DNA of 64,000 nt from Anaerophaga thermohalophila DSM 12881 (GTDB taxonomy: Bacteria; Bacteroidota; Bacteroidia; Bacteroidales; Marinilabiliaceae): positions 82,570-146,569 of the forward strand of contig NZ_AEWI01000005.1 of assembly GCF_000191885.1 (NCBI RefSeq). Reading direction: 5' to 3'. Below the pieces are notes generated by a model. That model saw only the letters and a program-made list of their open reading frames with translations, searched no databases and was not told the DNA's origin. Shown one piece after another: positions 34,804 to 45,884 of this stretch. Made by a program: the position numbers and the translations under genes. The number at the start of each line of letters is the position of its first letter. Positions within the stretch are counted from its first letter, which is position 1.

Positions 34804-37800
34804 ATGGATTTACGGCACATTTTGTTCCGTATTATTACGGGAATTATTCTCTTTCCTTTTCTTCCGGAGATGGCAACTGCCTCCTTTTCCGGGATTTCAT
34901 TTCGAAATGTACCCGTCGATGCCGGTCTTTCCCAGGCATCGGTATATTGTATGTTGCAGGATCATAAAGGTTTCATCTGGATAGGGACAAAGGACGGGCT
35001 GAACAGGTACGACGGGTATGAGTTTATCACCTATAAATATGACCAGAATGATCCGAACAGTCTGTCCAATAATGAAATTATCTGCCTGGAAAACGAGAAC
35101 AATGAATTTCTTTGGATTGGAACCAGAAGTGGCGGTGTCAACCGGATGGATTTTTCCACCGGGCATATAACGCGATTTAATAATCTTACGTATGATGATC
35201 TTGTGCAGAGCATTGTTTTAGACAGTTTGAATAATTTATGGGCAGGAACATCGGAAGGATTATTATTGTTCCAGGTTGATAAAGACGGGGAACGAAATAT
35301 GGTGCGGAATGTTTCTGAAAACGCATTGTATCATGATATAGATGGAAAAATCCTCGATCCCGACAGAAAGAACATTTCCATTGCTTCGATTATTGAGATC
35401 AGAAAAGGACTTTTACTGGCAGGTTGCGAAGAAGGACTTTTTACTTATAATATCAGTAAGAATCTGTTTACATCTGTTTCTCCTGAAACATTTGATGTAA
35501 CGGTTTTCACCTCCCTCAGGAAGGATGGAAAAGGAAATATCTGGGCCGGCTCTTATGACGGACTGTTTAAGCTGTCTTTTATAGGTGACAGTACTGAAAC
35601 CCGACTTGTTCGTTTCGATACATCGGCGCCGGAGGGTAGACGGTTGCCGGTTAACTGGGTCGAAGATTTGGTTGTTGACCATGAAAATAATATATGGGCC
35701 GGGACGCGGGGTGCGGGGTTGTTTCGTATCAGAGATGAAAAAATTATTGAACAATACACCAACCGGTTTTCTGTGGAAACTTCACTTTCCGATGATTTAA
35801 TTAATTCTCTGATGATCGACAGAACCGGTATTTTATGGGTTGGAACAGAGAGCAAGGGGTTGACATATACAGATTTATACACCCGAAGCTTTAAAATTAT
35901 ACGCCCGGGGCTGGAATATGGTGATGGTTTAAGTGATAATCTGGTTACAGCGCTTGCCGGCAATAATGATCGTATTTGGGTCGGTACGGCTGCTGAAGGA
36001 ATTGATGTATTTGAACATAATTACGGAGAAGTAAGGCGGTTGTATAATCTCCCGCGCGTTCAGATAGGGAACCGGCAAAGTACACGGGAAGTAATGTCGC
36101 TTTTGGTTGACAGGGATGATGATCTTTGGATTGGATCTGCCACCAACAGTCTGACTGTATACAGTGAGAAAAGCGGATTTCATAGTTATGTAGTCAACGG
36201 ATTTGTGTTTTCTCTTTTGCAGGATAGTGACGGCAGGATTTGGTATGGAACCTGGGGACGGGGGCTGGGATATGTAGATCAGGAAAATGACACTATTGAG
36301 AGTTATTACGGAACCATGGCCAACTCTCTGGGTCTGAGCAGTGATAAAATTCTTTCGCTGTTTCAGGACTCCAACGATTTGCTCTGGGTAGGAACAAAGG
36401 GAAGTGGTGTCAACGTTTGCCGGCTGGATAGCGTGGTAACCAGAAAAGGAGAATTTGTGAGTTACCGTAACGATGCAAACAATTTGAACAGCATAAGTTA
36501 TAATGATATATACGACATTCATGAAGACAGAGACGGGAATATCTGGATTGCCACGGGAAGCGGTTTAAACAGAGCCATTCCCGGGAATAATGCGGGACTG
36601 ACCCAGTCGGCATTACAAGGAACGCTCTCTTTTAAATCATATTCCGAAAAAGACGGGCTTGCCGGTGGTCTTGTTCTCTTTATTGAAGAAGATGCCAATG
36701 GCAATCTGTGGATGGGCACGAATAAAGGAATTTCCAGGTTTGATCCCGAAACAGAGACATTCACTAATTATGGAGTAAACGATGGATTGCCTTCCGGAGA
36801 ATTTCATATCAATGCATCTTTCGTAGACGGCAAAACAGGAATAATGTATTTTGGCGGAGTTGAAGGTGTTACGGTGTTTCATCCGGATAGTCTGATGGCC
36901 AATCCTTTTCCTTCGAAAGTCCAGTTGACAGGTCTGCGTTTACATAATCAGCCGGTTTATCCCGGAGATACAGTAAACGGAAAAATTATTCTGAAGGATT
37001 ATATCAGTTACACCGATCATCTTACCTTGTCGCACAGCAATAACGAGGTGACTTTTGAGTTTTCGGCACTTCATTTTTCAAACCCGGACAAATTGAAGTA
37101 TGCCTACCGGTTGAAAGGGTTTAATGACAATTGGCAAGAAACTTCCAGTGAAAACCGGCGGGCAACTTATACCAATTTACATGAAGGCGACTATGTTTTT
37201 GAAGTCAGGGCCACTAATTATGACGGTTCCTGGTCCGATTCGATAGCAAGTATCTCCATCACTGTGAATCCTCCATTCTGGAGGACGCACCTGGCCTATT
37301 TGTTCTATTTTTCTTTGCTGGTTTTTCTGTTGATTACTTTCCGCAAGTATTCATTAATCGGCGTCAAAGAGAAGAATAATCTGATAATTGAGAGTCTGGA
37401 GCACAAAAAAGACAAGGAGTTAAACGATGCCAAGATGAAGTTCTTTACCAATATCTCTCATGAGATCAGGACGCCCTTAACACTTATTTATGCTCCTTTG
37501 CAGGAAATACTCAAACGTAAAGATATTTCTCCCGGTCTGCATGAAATGCTATCGGTTATGCATCGTAATGTTAAACGACTGCTTAATATGGTGGATCAGT
37601 TACTGGAGTTCCGGAAAATTGATACCGGCCATATAAATGTGCATCCAGTCAGGTTTAATTTGAATGAACTATGCAGGGATACTCTTTTTGCTTTTGATTC
37701 ACTGGCTGTGCAGAAAGGAATTGAAACGAATATTGAGGGTGAGGAAGATCTTTATATTGTTGCAGATGAAAAAATGGTGTCTACCTCCATCTATAACCTT

Positions 37801-39015
37801 TTGTCAAATGCATTTAAATTTACGCCTTCGGGTGGACAAGTCACCTTGAATATAGAAAAAAACAGAAAGGGAAACGAGCATCAAAACGGTGAAGTTGTGA
37901 TCAGGGTTTGCGATACAGGTCCTGGTATTCCGGAAAGCATGTTGTCCCACGTTTTTGATCGCTTTGAGCAGGTAAACGTTGAAGGGCAGGAACATCACGC
38001 AGGTTCAGGGATTGGCCTGTCTATCGTTAAAGAATTTATAGAACTGAATGAAGGACATGTAAAGGTTTATAACAGACCTCACAAAGGATGTTGCTTCGAA
38101 ATTTACCTGCCCTGGGATGCGAATACGGGGCCCCGGCAAACGGATGCGGATAATACCACTTCCGGAGGCGGAATGAATGAAAAAGACGTTTCATTTAAGA
38201 AAGGTTTTACCCGGGTGGAAGAGACGATTAAAGAGGCCGATGCCGGTAATGAAAATAAGAGAACCATTTGCCTGGTTGAAGATGATGTTGAATTGGCTTC
38301 ATGGCTTTCAGCTGTGTTTGGCCGGAAGTTTAATGTTATTGTTTTTCACGACGGGAAAATTGCCATGGAGAAGCTTCCGTCATCAAATCCTGATATTATT
38401 GTATGTGACATAATGTTGCCCGGTGTTTCGGGAATAGAATTGACCAAAAGTCTTAAATCAAAACTTGAAACCAGTCACATTCCTGTAATTATGCTTACTG
38501 CTAAGTCGGGTGAAGATGATATGCTAAAAGGGTTACAAACAGGGGCTGATAGTTATCTTACGAAACCTTTTAACGTCGACATTTTACGAGCTCAGGTAGA
38601 TTCTCTGCTGGCTTCGCGGGATGCTTTCAGAGCCGGATTCTCCCGTAAATTGTCGCTTGAACCTTCCGAAGAAATTATTACGCCGGTGGATGAGAAATTT
38701 CTTAAGCGACTGATGGAAGTTACGGAAAAAAACCTGGGTGATCCGGCTTTTGATGTCTCCGTTCTGGTAGACGAGATGAACATGAGTCATTCCATAATCC
38801 TTAAAAAAGTAAAATCTTTAACCGGGCTTTCGTTGGTTGAATTTATTCGCTCCATGCGAATAAAGAAAGCTGCCCAGATTTTTCGTCAGGATAAACTATC
38901 TGTATCGGAGGTGAGTTTCATGGTAGGATTTTCGGATCCTAAATATTTCAGCAAATGCTTTTCAAAACATTTTGGGCAAAAACCTACCGAATATATAAAG
39001 GAACATCATAGTTGA
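34804..39015 (+). CDS. Hybrid two-component system (HTCS) sensor-regulator of the xylan PUL
   Basis: One protein holds a whole two-component system. A signal/anchor helix (about 1-25) is followed by a long periplasmic region of two-component propeller repeats (FIWIGTKDGLNRYDG type, about 40-690) and a Y_Y_Y domain (about 730-800). A transmembrane helix follows (LAYLFYFSLLVFLLITF), then a HisKA domain with the phospho-His at about 886 in NISHEIRTPLT, a HATPase domain (LLSNAFKFTPSGG; GSGIGLSIVKEF) and a receiver with Asp at about 1202 in VCDIMLPG. A C-terminal AraC helix-turn-helix ends it (VSEVSFMVGFSDPKYFSKCF). The frame opens with TTG at 34786, but ATG at 34804 is the likelier start (1403 residues). 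By position it should sense xylo-oligosaccharides and activate the susC genes downstream. Confidence 0.95.
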   Translation: MDLRHILFRIITGIILFPFLPEMATASFSGISFRNVPVDAGLSQASVYCMLQDHKGFIWIGTKDGLNRYDGYEFITYKYDQNDPNSLSNNEIICLENENNEFLWIGTRSGGVNRMDFSTGHITRFNNLTYDDLVQSIVLDSLNNLWAGTSEGLLLFQVDKDGERNMVRNVSENALYHDIDGKILDPDRKNISIASIIEIRKGLLLAGCEEGLFTYNISKNLFTSVSPETFDVTVFTSLRKDGKGNIWAGSYDGLFKLSFIGDSTETRLVRFDTSAPEGRRLPVNWVEDLVVDHENNIWAGTRGAGLFRIRDEKIIEQYTNRFSVETSLSDDLINSLMIDRTGILWVGTESKGLTYTDLYTRSFKIIRPGLEYGDGLSDNLVTALAGNNDRIWVGTAAEGIDVFEHNYGEVRRLYNLPRVQIGNRQSTREVMSLLVDRDDDLWIGSATNSLTVYSEKSGFHSYVVNGFVFSLLQDSDGRIWYGTWGRGLGYVDQENDTIESYYGTMANSLGLSSDKILSLFQDSNDLLWVGTKGSGVNVCRLDSVVTRKGEFVSYRNDANNLNSISYNDIYDIHEDRDGNIWIATGSGLNRAIPGNNAGLTQSALQGTLSFKSYSEKDGLAGGLVLFIEEDANGNLWMGTNKGISRFDPETETFTNYGVNDGLPSGEFHINASFVDGKTGIMYFGGVEGVTVFHPDSLMANPFPSKVQLTGLRLHNQPVYPGDTVNGKIILKDYISYTDHLTLSHSNNEVTFEFSALHFSNPDKLKYAYRLKGFNDNWQETSSENRRATYTNLHEGDYVFEVRATNYDGSWSDSIASISITVNPPFWRTHLAYLFYFSLLVFLLITFRKYSLIGVKEKNNLIIESLEHKKDKELNDAKMKFFTNISHEIRTPLTLIYAPLQEILKRKDISPGLHEMLSVMHRNVKRLLNMVDQLLEFRKIDTGHINVHPVRFNLNELCRDTLFAFDSLAVQKGIETNIEGEEDLYIVADEKMVSTSIYNLLSNAFKFTPSGGQVTLNIEKNRKGNEHQNGEVVIRVCDTGPGIPESMLSHVFDRFEQVNVEGQEHHAGSGIGLSIVKEFIELNEGHVKVYNRPHKGCCFEIYLPWDANTGPRQTDADNTTSGGGMNEKDVSFKKGFTRVEETIKEADAGNENKRTICLVEDDVELASWLSAVFGRKFNVIVFHDGKIAMEKLPSSNPDIIVCDIMLPGVSGIELTKSLKSKLETSHIPVIMLTAKSGEDDMLKGLQTGADSYLTKPFNVDILRAQVDSLLASRDAFRAGFSRKLSLEPSEEIITPVDEKFLKRLMEVTEKNLGDPAFDVSVLVDEMNMSHSIILKKVKSLTGLSLVEFIRSMRIKKAAQIFRQDKLSVSEVSFMVGFSDPKYFSKCFSKHFGQKPTEYIKEHHS

Positions 39016-39033
39016 GCCTCGTAATAGAAAATT

Positions 39034-39252
39034 TATGAAATGTGCATGGCAAAGATTGTTTTAATAGATTTTTAGATATAAGTAATTTAGTCAGTAGTTT
39101 TTAGTCAGTAGCCAGTAGTGTGAATTATAAACACAACATACGTCTTTACGTTTTAGCTTTTTCCCCCCAACTCCCTGCAACACTACAGTTTGCCCGTATA
39201 AAGAAAAAATATTTATAGTGATGAAACGGGCATGACAAGGTTTGTCTTAATT
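39034..39252 (+). repeat. Dispersed repeat F2 with family C ends
   Basis: 39034-39217 is the second copy of the 210-bp repeat of 6294-6516, in the opposite orientation. It has fewer AGTAGCC-type heptamers. A further family C end (GATGAAACGGGCATGACAAGG) follows at 39219-39252. The rest of the gap up to susC is AT-rich and carries the shared motif at 39527. Confidence 0.8.
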
Positions 39253-39526
39253 AATGTAAAGAATAAAAAATACTCATTGGTCATCAGATTTGAGTAATTC
39301 ATCAAAACCGCTCAATTTTTTAAATTTTCACTTACAGTTATTTGCAGAAATTTACTCCATTTTTTTAAAAAAATACACCTCGCCTGAAGGGGAGAGGGGT
39401 TATATTAGTGTTGTTAAAAAAAGTATAAAAAATACATAAATCTTCACAGTATAAAAATTTACACTTTCTCCCGGGTAGAAATTTTTGTTTCACAAATGTA
39501 AAAGGTAAAAAAAATTTAAAATTGAT

Positions 39527-39541
39527 TACGGAACAGCACAG
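39527..39541 (+). promoter_or_regulatory. Shared motif upstream of first susC
   Basis: TACGGAACAGCACAG occurs here and, with one change (TACGAAACAGCACAG), at 48726-48740 before the second susC. Both end exactly 81 bases before the A of the susC start codon. It may be an HTCS binding site, a transcription start region or a leader RNA element. Confidence 0.6.
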
Positions 39542-39622
39542 AACAAATAGCTTCGGAGTTGTAAAACAACAAATTATGAGTTTTATAAAAATTGAATTTC
39601 CTAATTATAAAAATCACTTCAA

Positions 39623-42600
39623 ATGAGAAAAACGGAATCTTCATTAAGGAGGACAGTTTTCGGATTGTTCTTATTTTTATCGGTTTCCTTTGTTGCGATG
39701 TCGCAACAGCAGGTGACGGTGACGGGAAAAGTCACAGACAGTGATGGCGGTCCTTTACCCGGCGTCAACATTGTCGTGGTAGGAACTACGGAGGGTACAA
39801 TTACCGACATAGATGGTAATTATACAATTGAGGTACCCGGAGATGCAGAATTACGGTTTAATTTTATTGGTTTTGAGTCGCAGGTTATCCCTGTAAACAA
39901 CCGGACGACTATTAATATAACCCTACAGGAGGATGTGCAGACGCTTGATGAAGTGGTCGTCGTTGGTTATGGTCAAATGAAACGGAGTGACCTGACCGGT
40001 TCGGTGGTTTCGGTTTCGGAAGATGCCATCCGGCAGTCGGTGCCAACTTCCATCGATCAGGCTTTACAGGGAAGAGCTGCCGGTGTACAGATTCAGCAGA
40101 ATTCCGGTACACCTGGTGGTAGTTCTTCTATTCGCATCAGGGGTATTAACTCTTTGAACGCGTCTAATGAACCTATTTTTGTAGTCGACGGGGTTATTAT
40201 TGATGGTTCTACCGGGTCAAGCACGGAAAATGCCCTCGCGTCTATTAACCCGAACGACATTGTTTCCATGGACGTATTGAAAGATGCGTCTGCAACCGCG
40301 ATTTATGGTGCAAGGGCTGCCAATGGGGTTATTATTATTACTACCAGGCAGGGCGAAGCTGGCAAGTCGCGCATTACTTATGACGGTTATTACGGCGTGC
40401 AGGAAATGCCTACAAAATTGGATTTGCTCAACCTGAGACAATATGCACAGCATAAAAATGACCGGACTGATGCCGGTATTGTTGAAGCCGATGATTATTT
40501 TGTCAGGGCCGATTTGTTGGGAGAAGGAACCGACTGGCAGGAAGAACTCTTTCAGGCGGCTTCCATGCAGAGTCATAACCTTTCTCTGACAGGCGGAACT
40601 GAAAAGACCACGTATGCTCTCGGAGCCGGGTATCTTGACCAGGAAGGTATTGCCATTGGTTCTGGCTTTGAGCGACTTAGTTTACGCGGAAATTTTGATT
40701 CCGAAGTTAACGATTGGCTAAAAATGGGTGTCAATTTTGCCTTAAGTAACTCTGAGCAGCAGGTGACTGTTGAGGATGCCTCTCTTATTAAAACGGCAAT
40801 GAAGCAAACACCTAATGTAGCTGTTCGCAATGCCGATGGCTCTTTTGACGGACCTGACACCGATATGTATGTGCAAACCAATCCTGTTGGTTTGGCTATG
40901 CTTCGCGAAAACAGCAATGAAAAGACAGGTATCCGAAGCAATGTTTTTGCTGAAGTAATGCCCATTGAAGGGTTAAGTCTGAAGACTGAGTTCTCAAGCG
41001 ATTTGGGTGTTAATAATACCTATCTTTTTAATCCGTCTTACCAGTTTGGAGCCATTACCAATGAAGTAGTAGAGTCAGAAAGGGCAAAATCGTATAGTAA
41101 ATTCTGGTCCTGGCGAAACATACTGACATTTAACCGGACTTTTTCCGATGTTCATAATTTGAATTTCATGCTTGGACAGGAGATGCAGAAGTCGCACTGG
41201 GAATATCTGTATGGTTATCGTGCCGGTTTTGTCAGTAATGTCGGACATGATCTGAATTTAGGTGATGGTAATACAGCAAGGGCCAACGGATCAAGCGGTG
41301 GGAATGCCATTGCCTCTTATTTCGGCAGAGCTTTCTATTCCTTTAATGATCGCTATCTTCTGACAGCAACTCTCCGATACGACGGTAGTTCGAAATTTGC
41401 AGAAGATAACCGGTGGGGATGGTTCCCATCAGCTGCACTGGCATGGAAAATCTCCAATGAATCTTTCCTCAGAGATCATCCTGTAATAAATAATCTCAAG
41501 CTCCGATTCGGATGGGGAATGGTCGGTAACCAGAATGTCAGCTTCGATTATCCATATACATCTACCATGCAATCTGTTACCACCGTTTGGGGTACAGGAC
41601 TGCTGAGTGGTAATATGGCCAATCCTGAGCTTCAGTGGGAGTCAACCAATTCAAGTAATATCGGAGTTGACCTTAACTTGTTCCGAAACCGGATTGAGTT
41701 TATCGGTGATGTTTATTACAAGAAAACTAAAGACTTATTGCTTGAGGTCCCCTTGCCTGCCTATCTGGGGACAGAAGGGCAAGGCTCAACCTCTCCTCCG
41801 TGGGCAAACGTAGGATCACTCGAAAACAAAGGGATCGAGCTGACACTGAATACTGTTAACGTGGACAGGGGCAATTTTCTTTGGCGAACAAATCTGGTTT
41901 TTTCTCTTAACAGGAGTAAAGTTGTAGAACTTGATACAGAATATAGTACACTAGATAAATCCATTCAGGAAGGATCTGATGTTACCATTGTTACGCGGAC
42001 AGCTGTTGACCAACCTATTGGACAATTTTTTGGTTACAAGGTGATTGGGCGGTTCGATGAAGCTACTGATTTTTACTATAAAGATTCAGAGGGTAATGTT
42101 AAGCCGGTTCCTATACCTGAAGGGTTGGAAATTTCCGAATCCGGAGTATGGATTGGCGATTATATTTTCGATGACAGGAACGGTGACGGAGTGATTAATG
42201 ATGAAGACAGACAGTTTATCGGTAATCCTGAACCCAAATTTACCTATGGTATTGGAAATACATTCTCATATAAAGGATTTGATTTGTCCATATACTTAAA
42301 CGGAGTCTATGGAAATGATGTGCTGAATTACCAGAAACGATGGTTGGAAAACCCGAGGGAGAACCATAACCTTCTGACTTCGGCCCTCAATTATGCACGC
42401 GTTGAAAAAATTGACCCCGATGGACCGGTAGATTTCAGGAATATGCATGTTACAGGCGGTGATCCCATGATGCCACGTATGTCGGCGTCGTCATCGAATG
42501 CCAACAACAGGATGAGCGACCGTTTCATCGAAGACGGATCGTTCCTGAGAATACAAAATATTTCGTTGAGTTACACGCTTCCATCCAGATGGTTGCAGAA

Positions 42601-42781
42601 CTTGTTTATGAATAACGTAAGAGTGTATGCCAAGTTGCAAAATGTCTACACTTTTACGGAATATTCCGGATACGATCCTGAAGTTGGTTCCTATCAACAG
42701 GATGCTTTGATGAGCGGTATTGACAATGCTCGTTACCCATCGCCAAGGATTTACACTTTTGGTGTAAATCTGAGTTTTTAA
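39623..42781 (+). CDS. susC: SusC-like TonB-dependent outer-membrane transporter (first)
   Basis: This is the outer-membrane beta-barrel that imports oligosaccharides with TonB energy. A signal peptide ends near AMSQ. Then come a CarboxypepD_reg-like domain (VTGKVTDSDGGPLPGVNIVV), the TonB-box-like DEVVVVGYGQ (about 110), a plug (SIRIRGINSLNASNEPIFVVDG) and a barrel ending in the outer-membrane aromatic signature VNLSF. Its 1052 residues fit SusC. SusD follows after 20 bases. The start MRKTESSLRR resembles that of the second SusC in the window. Confidence 0.96.
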   Translation: MRKTESSLRRTVFGLFLFLSVSFVAMSQQQVTVTGKVTDSDGGPLPGVNIVVVGTTEGTITDIDGNYTIEVPGDAELRFNFIGFESQVIPVNNRTTINITLQEDVQTLDEVVVVGYGQMKRSDLTGSVVSVSEDAIRQSVPTSIDQALQGRAAGVQIQQNSGTPGGSSSIRIRGINSLNASNEPIFVVDGVIIDGSTGSSTENALASINPNDIVSMDVLKDASATAIYGARAANGVIIITTRQGEAGKSRITYDGYYGVQEMPTKLDLLNLRQYAQHKNDRTDAGIVEADDYFVRADLLGEGTDWQEELFQAASMQSHNLSLTGGTEKTTYALGAGYLDQEGIAIGSGFERLSLRGNFDSEVNDWLKMGVNFALSNSEQQVTVEDASLIKTAMKQTPNVAVRNADGSFDGPDTDMYVQTNPVGLAMLRENSNEKTGIRSNVFAEVMPIEGLSLKTEFSSDLGVNNTYLFNPSYQFGAITNEVVESERAKSYSKFWSWRNILTFNRTFSDVHNLNFMLGQEMQKSHWEYLYGYRAGFVSNVGHDLNLGDGNTARANGSSGGNAIASYFGRAFYSFNDRYLLTATLRYDGSSKFAEDNRWGWFPSAALAWKISNESFLRDHPVINNLKLRFGWGMVGNQNVSFDYPYTSTMQSVTTVWGTGLLSGNMANPELQWESTNSSNIGVDLNLFRNRIEFIGDVYYKKTKDLLLEVPLPAYLGTEGQGSTSPPWANVGSLENKGIELTLNTVNVDRGNFLWRTNLVFSLNRSKVVELDTEYSTLDKSIQEGSDVTIVTRTAVDQPIGQFFGYKVIGRFDEATDFYYKDSEGNVKPVPIPEGLEISESGVWIGDYIFDDRNGDGVINDEDRQFIGNPEPKFTYGIGNTFSYKGFDLSIYLNGVYGNDVLNYQKRWLENPRENHNLLTSALNYARVEKIDPDGPVDFRNMHVTGGDPMMPRMSASSSNANNRMSDRFIEDGSFLRIQNISLSYTLPSRWLQNLFMNNVRVYAKLQNVYTFTEYSGYDPEVGSYQQDALMSGIDNARYPSPRIYTFGVNLSF

Positions 42782-42801
42782 ACTTTTAAACATTGTTGAC
42801 A

Positions 42802-44445
42802 ATGAAAATTAACAAGATATTTTTGATATTATCAGCCATTGTTGCAGTGAACATTACTTCCTGTAACGATGACTTTCTCAATATTGAACCTGAAGACAGA
42901 TTATTACTGGAAAACTTCTTTGCGAGTGAAAGCGACATGAAGGTAGCCACAGCCCCTCTTTACAGTAAGGTTTGGTTCGATTTTAATGATAAATTCTATT
43001 ACGGGCTGGGCGACGGACGTTCCAACAATCTTTTTGCGCCTTATTCGGATTATATTTATCCGTTTACAAACTTTACCGAGACATCTCTGACCGGACCGCT
43101 TGTGTCGGCCTGGCAATCGTTGTATAATGTTGTTGGACAAAGCAATAATACCATTAATAATATCAGAGACAATTCAGCTGAAGATATCAGTGAAGAGGCA
43201 AAGAATGCAGCTATTGCTGAAGCCCGTTTTATGCGGGGCACTGCATACTGGTACCTTACATCCCTCTGGGGAGATGTGCCTATTATAACGGATAATGTTG
43301 CTCTGGTGAATAATCCTATTGTGCCGACGAATCCGCGTAACGATGTTTTCGAGTTTGCCATCCGTGATCTTGAATTTGCAGCAAAATATCTTCCCGAAAC
43401 GCCTGAACGTAAGGGGCGATTGACTAAGTGGAGCGCTTATGGGATGTTAGCGAGGGTCTACCTTTCCTATGCCGGATTGTATAACATTGATGACCGGAAC
43501 GGCGGGGTTCGTGATCCTGAATATCTTGAGATGGCCCGTAAAGCAGCCCAAAAAGTGTGTGAAGAGAGTGGTCTGGAACTTCATGAAGATTATTACGAGC
43601 TGTTTTCTCTGGCAGGGAATAATAGTCCCGAAGACCTCTTTTCTTTGCAATGGGTTGGCGGAACCAACGAATATGGAATTATCAATACCCAACAGGCGTA
43701 TTTTGCCTGGAATTCCGAAATTACCGGCGACGATGCCGCCTGGGGCTATTATACTTTTGCTTCGTGGGATATGATCCGTGAATATGCTCCCGACGAAGAT
43801 ATTCGTCTTTATACCACTTTTGCCACCTATGGTGCCGAATATCCCGATATCAACAAAGCAGCCGGCGGATATCTTTATGAAGAAACCGATCGCTGCAATG
43901 TGAAAAAAGGTGTTGTCGGTTCATCAAAGGATACGGACGGTGTTGTGGCAAGAATGAATTCGGGGCTGACTACAAAAATGTTGCGACTGGCAGAGGTTTA
44001 CCTGCTTTATGCCGAAGCTATTCTGGGCAATGATGCCTCAACTACAAATGCAACGGCTTTGGAATATTTTAATAAAGTGCGGGAGCGTGCCGGAATGCCT
44101 TCAAAGGATGAGATTACCTATGAAGATATTCGTTACGAGAGAAGAATAGAGCTTGCCATGGAAGGCCAGTACTGGTACGACCTGGTAAGACGTTCGTATT
44201 ATCGTCAACAGGAGGTACTTAACTATATGAATAATGAGCAGAACAGGGCAGTTGCCTATGAATGGGACGAGTCATCAGGGAAATATGTGCCCGGCGATTT
44301 GAATACGGCTCAGCAGGTTGCAACAGCTACTGTCGAATCGCTCTTATTGCCATATCCCGAATCGGAAATGGTTCAAAATCCAAAACTTAAAGAAGACCCT
44401 GTGCCTTACCAGTTTACGGAAGAGAGACTCAACCTGTTTGAATAA
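42802..44445 (+). CDS. susD: SusD-like glycan-binding lipoprotein (first)
   Basis: SusD forms the lid of the SusC channel on the cell surface and binds the glycan. A lipoprotein signal ends at NITSC. The RagB/SusD fold shows the usual helical TPR-like parts (AEARFMRGTAYWYLTSLWGDVP; LAEVYLLYAEAILG) and the C-terminal SusD domain (RRIELAMEGQYWYDLVRR). It has 547 residues from the ATG at 42802; upstream TTG codons in the same frame are unlikely starts. It is coupled to the preceding susC. Target: probably xylan, from the neighbouring enzymes. Confidence 0.95.
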   Translation: MKINKIFLILSAIVAVNITSCNDDFLNIEPEDRLLLENFFASESDMKVATAPLYSKVWFDFNDKFYYGLGDGRSNNLFAPYSDYIYPFTNFTETSLTGPLVSAWQSLYNVVGQSNNTINNIRDNSAEDISEEAKNAAIAEARFMRGTAYWYLTSLWGDVPIITDNVALVNNPIVPTNPRNDVFEFAIRDLEFAAKYLPETPERKGRLTKWSAYGMLARVYLSYAGLYNIDDRNGGVRDPEYLEMARKAAQKVCEESGLELHEDYYELFSLAGNNSPEDLFSLQWVGGTNEYGIINTQQAYFAWNSEITGDDAAWGYYTFASWDMIREYAPDEDIRLYTTFATYGAEYPDINKAAGGYLYEETDRCNVKKGVVGSSKDTDGVVARMNSGLTTKMLRLAEVYLLYAEAILGNDASTTNATALEYFNKVRERAGMPSKDEITYEDIRYERRIELAMEGQYWYDLVRRSYYRQQEVLNYMNNEQNRAVAYEWDESSGKYVPGDLNTAQQVATATVESLLLPYPESEMVQNPKLKEDPVPYQFTEERLNLFE

Positions 44446-44471
44446 TGTTATCGATTTAACTTTAAAAATCA

Positions 44472-45869
44472 ATGAGTATGAAGATTCAAAAAAATATATG
44501 GCTTTTGCTGGGTGTTTTAATCGCGACAACGGTTTTTTATGCCTGTGAAGACGACGATGACCCTGCAGATAGTTCTCCTATCACGGTTTCGGCAGTTTAT
44601 CTTCAGGATGCTAACTCAGAAGTTCCCGACAGAGAAGTTCCTTTTGCCCGGCTTGGGCAGGTTATCAGAATTGAGGGCTCCGGCTTTTCAGGATTGAGAA
44701 AAGTTTATGTGAACGGATACGATACTTATTTTAATCCTGTTTATGTGACCGACAATAATATACTGTTGAGACTTAGCCGGAACACGCCTACTGTAGATGC
44801 TGAGGACAATGTTCGTAATACCATCAGGCTTGTAAAAAGAGGCACCGGGTATGTTTATGAATTTGAAATTCGTGCAGCAGCGCCGCAAATTTCGAAACTT
44901 TCACATACGCTTCCTCAACCGGGAGAACCCCTGGTTATTTATGGCAGCGGCCTGGTCGAAATTGAGAAAGTTGTTTTCCCGGGCAATGTTGAGGTTACTG
45001 AAGGTATCGTTTCCGACGAAGACGGAGAATTTGTGACAGTTGTTGTACCTGACGGGATTACCGAATCCGGTTCTGTTTATGTTGAAGGACCAAATGGCGG
45101 TGCTTATTCACCGGCGTACTTTAATTTCAGGGAAGGTATTATCCTTGACTTTGATGAAAATGGCCAGCAGGGATACTGGGGTGATGCCGGGAGTATGATT
45201 TTACCCGACGATTTGAAGTCGGAAGTAATTGGAACAGGTAATGTTTCGCAAGGAACTTATGTTCCCCATCGACCCGACAGAATCGAATCTTTCGGAGCCA
45301 ATCAAAACCGTCTTACCGAAGTATGGACAGCGGGCAATGATGTTGATGACTGGCGCGGCCAGTTGACGCCGTATATTCCCGCATCGACGCCCGTTAATCA
45401 GGTGGCGTTCCAGTTCGATATTTATGTTCCCGAGGTTTGGGAAAATACGGGATTCCTCAAAATTTTGCTTATTAACAATTACAATGGTGGAGAGTGGAGT
45501 GGTTATATTTATAATTATGTTCCCTGGATTATTGATAAAGAGGTTGTTCCGTTTCAGACCGACGGATGGGTGACTGTTACCGTACCGTTTAGTGAGTTCT
45601 ATGCATTTTCGGACCCCGAAGAAGGCGAAGAGTTCACATTCGAGGATGTTCTTGTTGCGCGGGAAAGTGCATCATGGAAAAACTTCGGTTTCTTCTTTGA
45701 GAATTCTGATTTCACTTTAGCGGATGTAACAGGAAATGATTCGGATGAGACAGAGTTTATTTCTTCCGAAACGTCTGTAGATGTATATACGGATAACTGG
45801 AGAGTTGTTCCTCTTGAGCAACCCGAATATTCCGATTTTCCAACTGAGGAGGAAACAACAGAGGAATAA
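44472..45869 (+). CDS. Surface glycan-binding lipoprotein with IPT/TIG domains
   Basis: This 465-residue lipoprotein (lipobox VFYAC) has IPT/TIG Ig-like domains ([49 protein letters not shown]). A C-terminal jelly-roll-like part follows (about 230-465) with the form seen in surface glycan-binding proteins of xylan PULs. It lies 26 bases after susD, before the xylanase. Its likely role is to hold xylan at the cell surface. The highly acidic region after the Cys (EDDDDP) may be a lipoprotein export signal. There is no catalytic motif. Confidence 0.85.
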   Translation: MSMKIQKNIWLLLGVLIATTVFYACEDDDDPADSSPITVSAVYLQDANSEVPDREVPFARLGQVIRIEGSGFSGLRKVYVNGYDTYFNPVYVTDNNILLRLSRNTPTVDAEDNVRNTIRLVKRGTGYVYEFEIRAAAPQISKLSHTLPQPGEPLVIYGSGLVEIEKVVFPGNVEVTEGIVSDEDGEFVTVVVPDGITESGSVYVEGPNGGAYSPAYFNFREGIILDFDENGQQGYWGDAGSMILPDDLKSEVIGTGNVSQGTYVPHRPDRIESFGANQNRLTEVWTAGNDVDDWRGQLTPYIPASTPVNQVAFQFDIYVPEVWENTGFLKILLINNYNGGEWSGYIYNYVPWIIDKEVVPFQTDGWVTVTVPFSEFYAFSDPEEGEEFTFEDVLVARESASWKNFGFFFENSDFTLADVTGNDSDETEFISSETSVDVYTDNWRVVPLEQPEYSDFPTEEETTEE

Positions 45870-45884
45870 TAACTAATCTAAAGA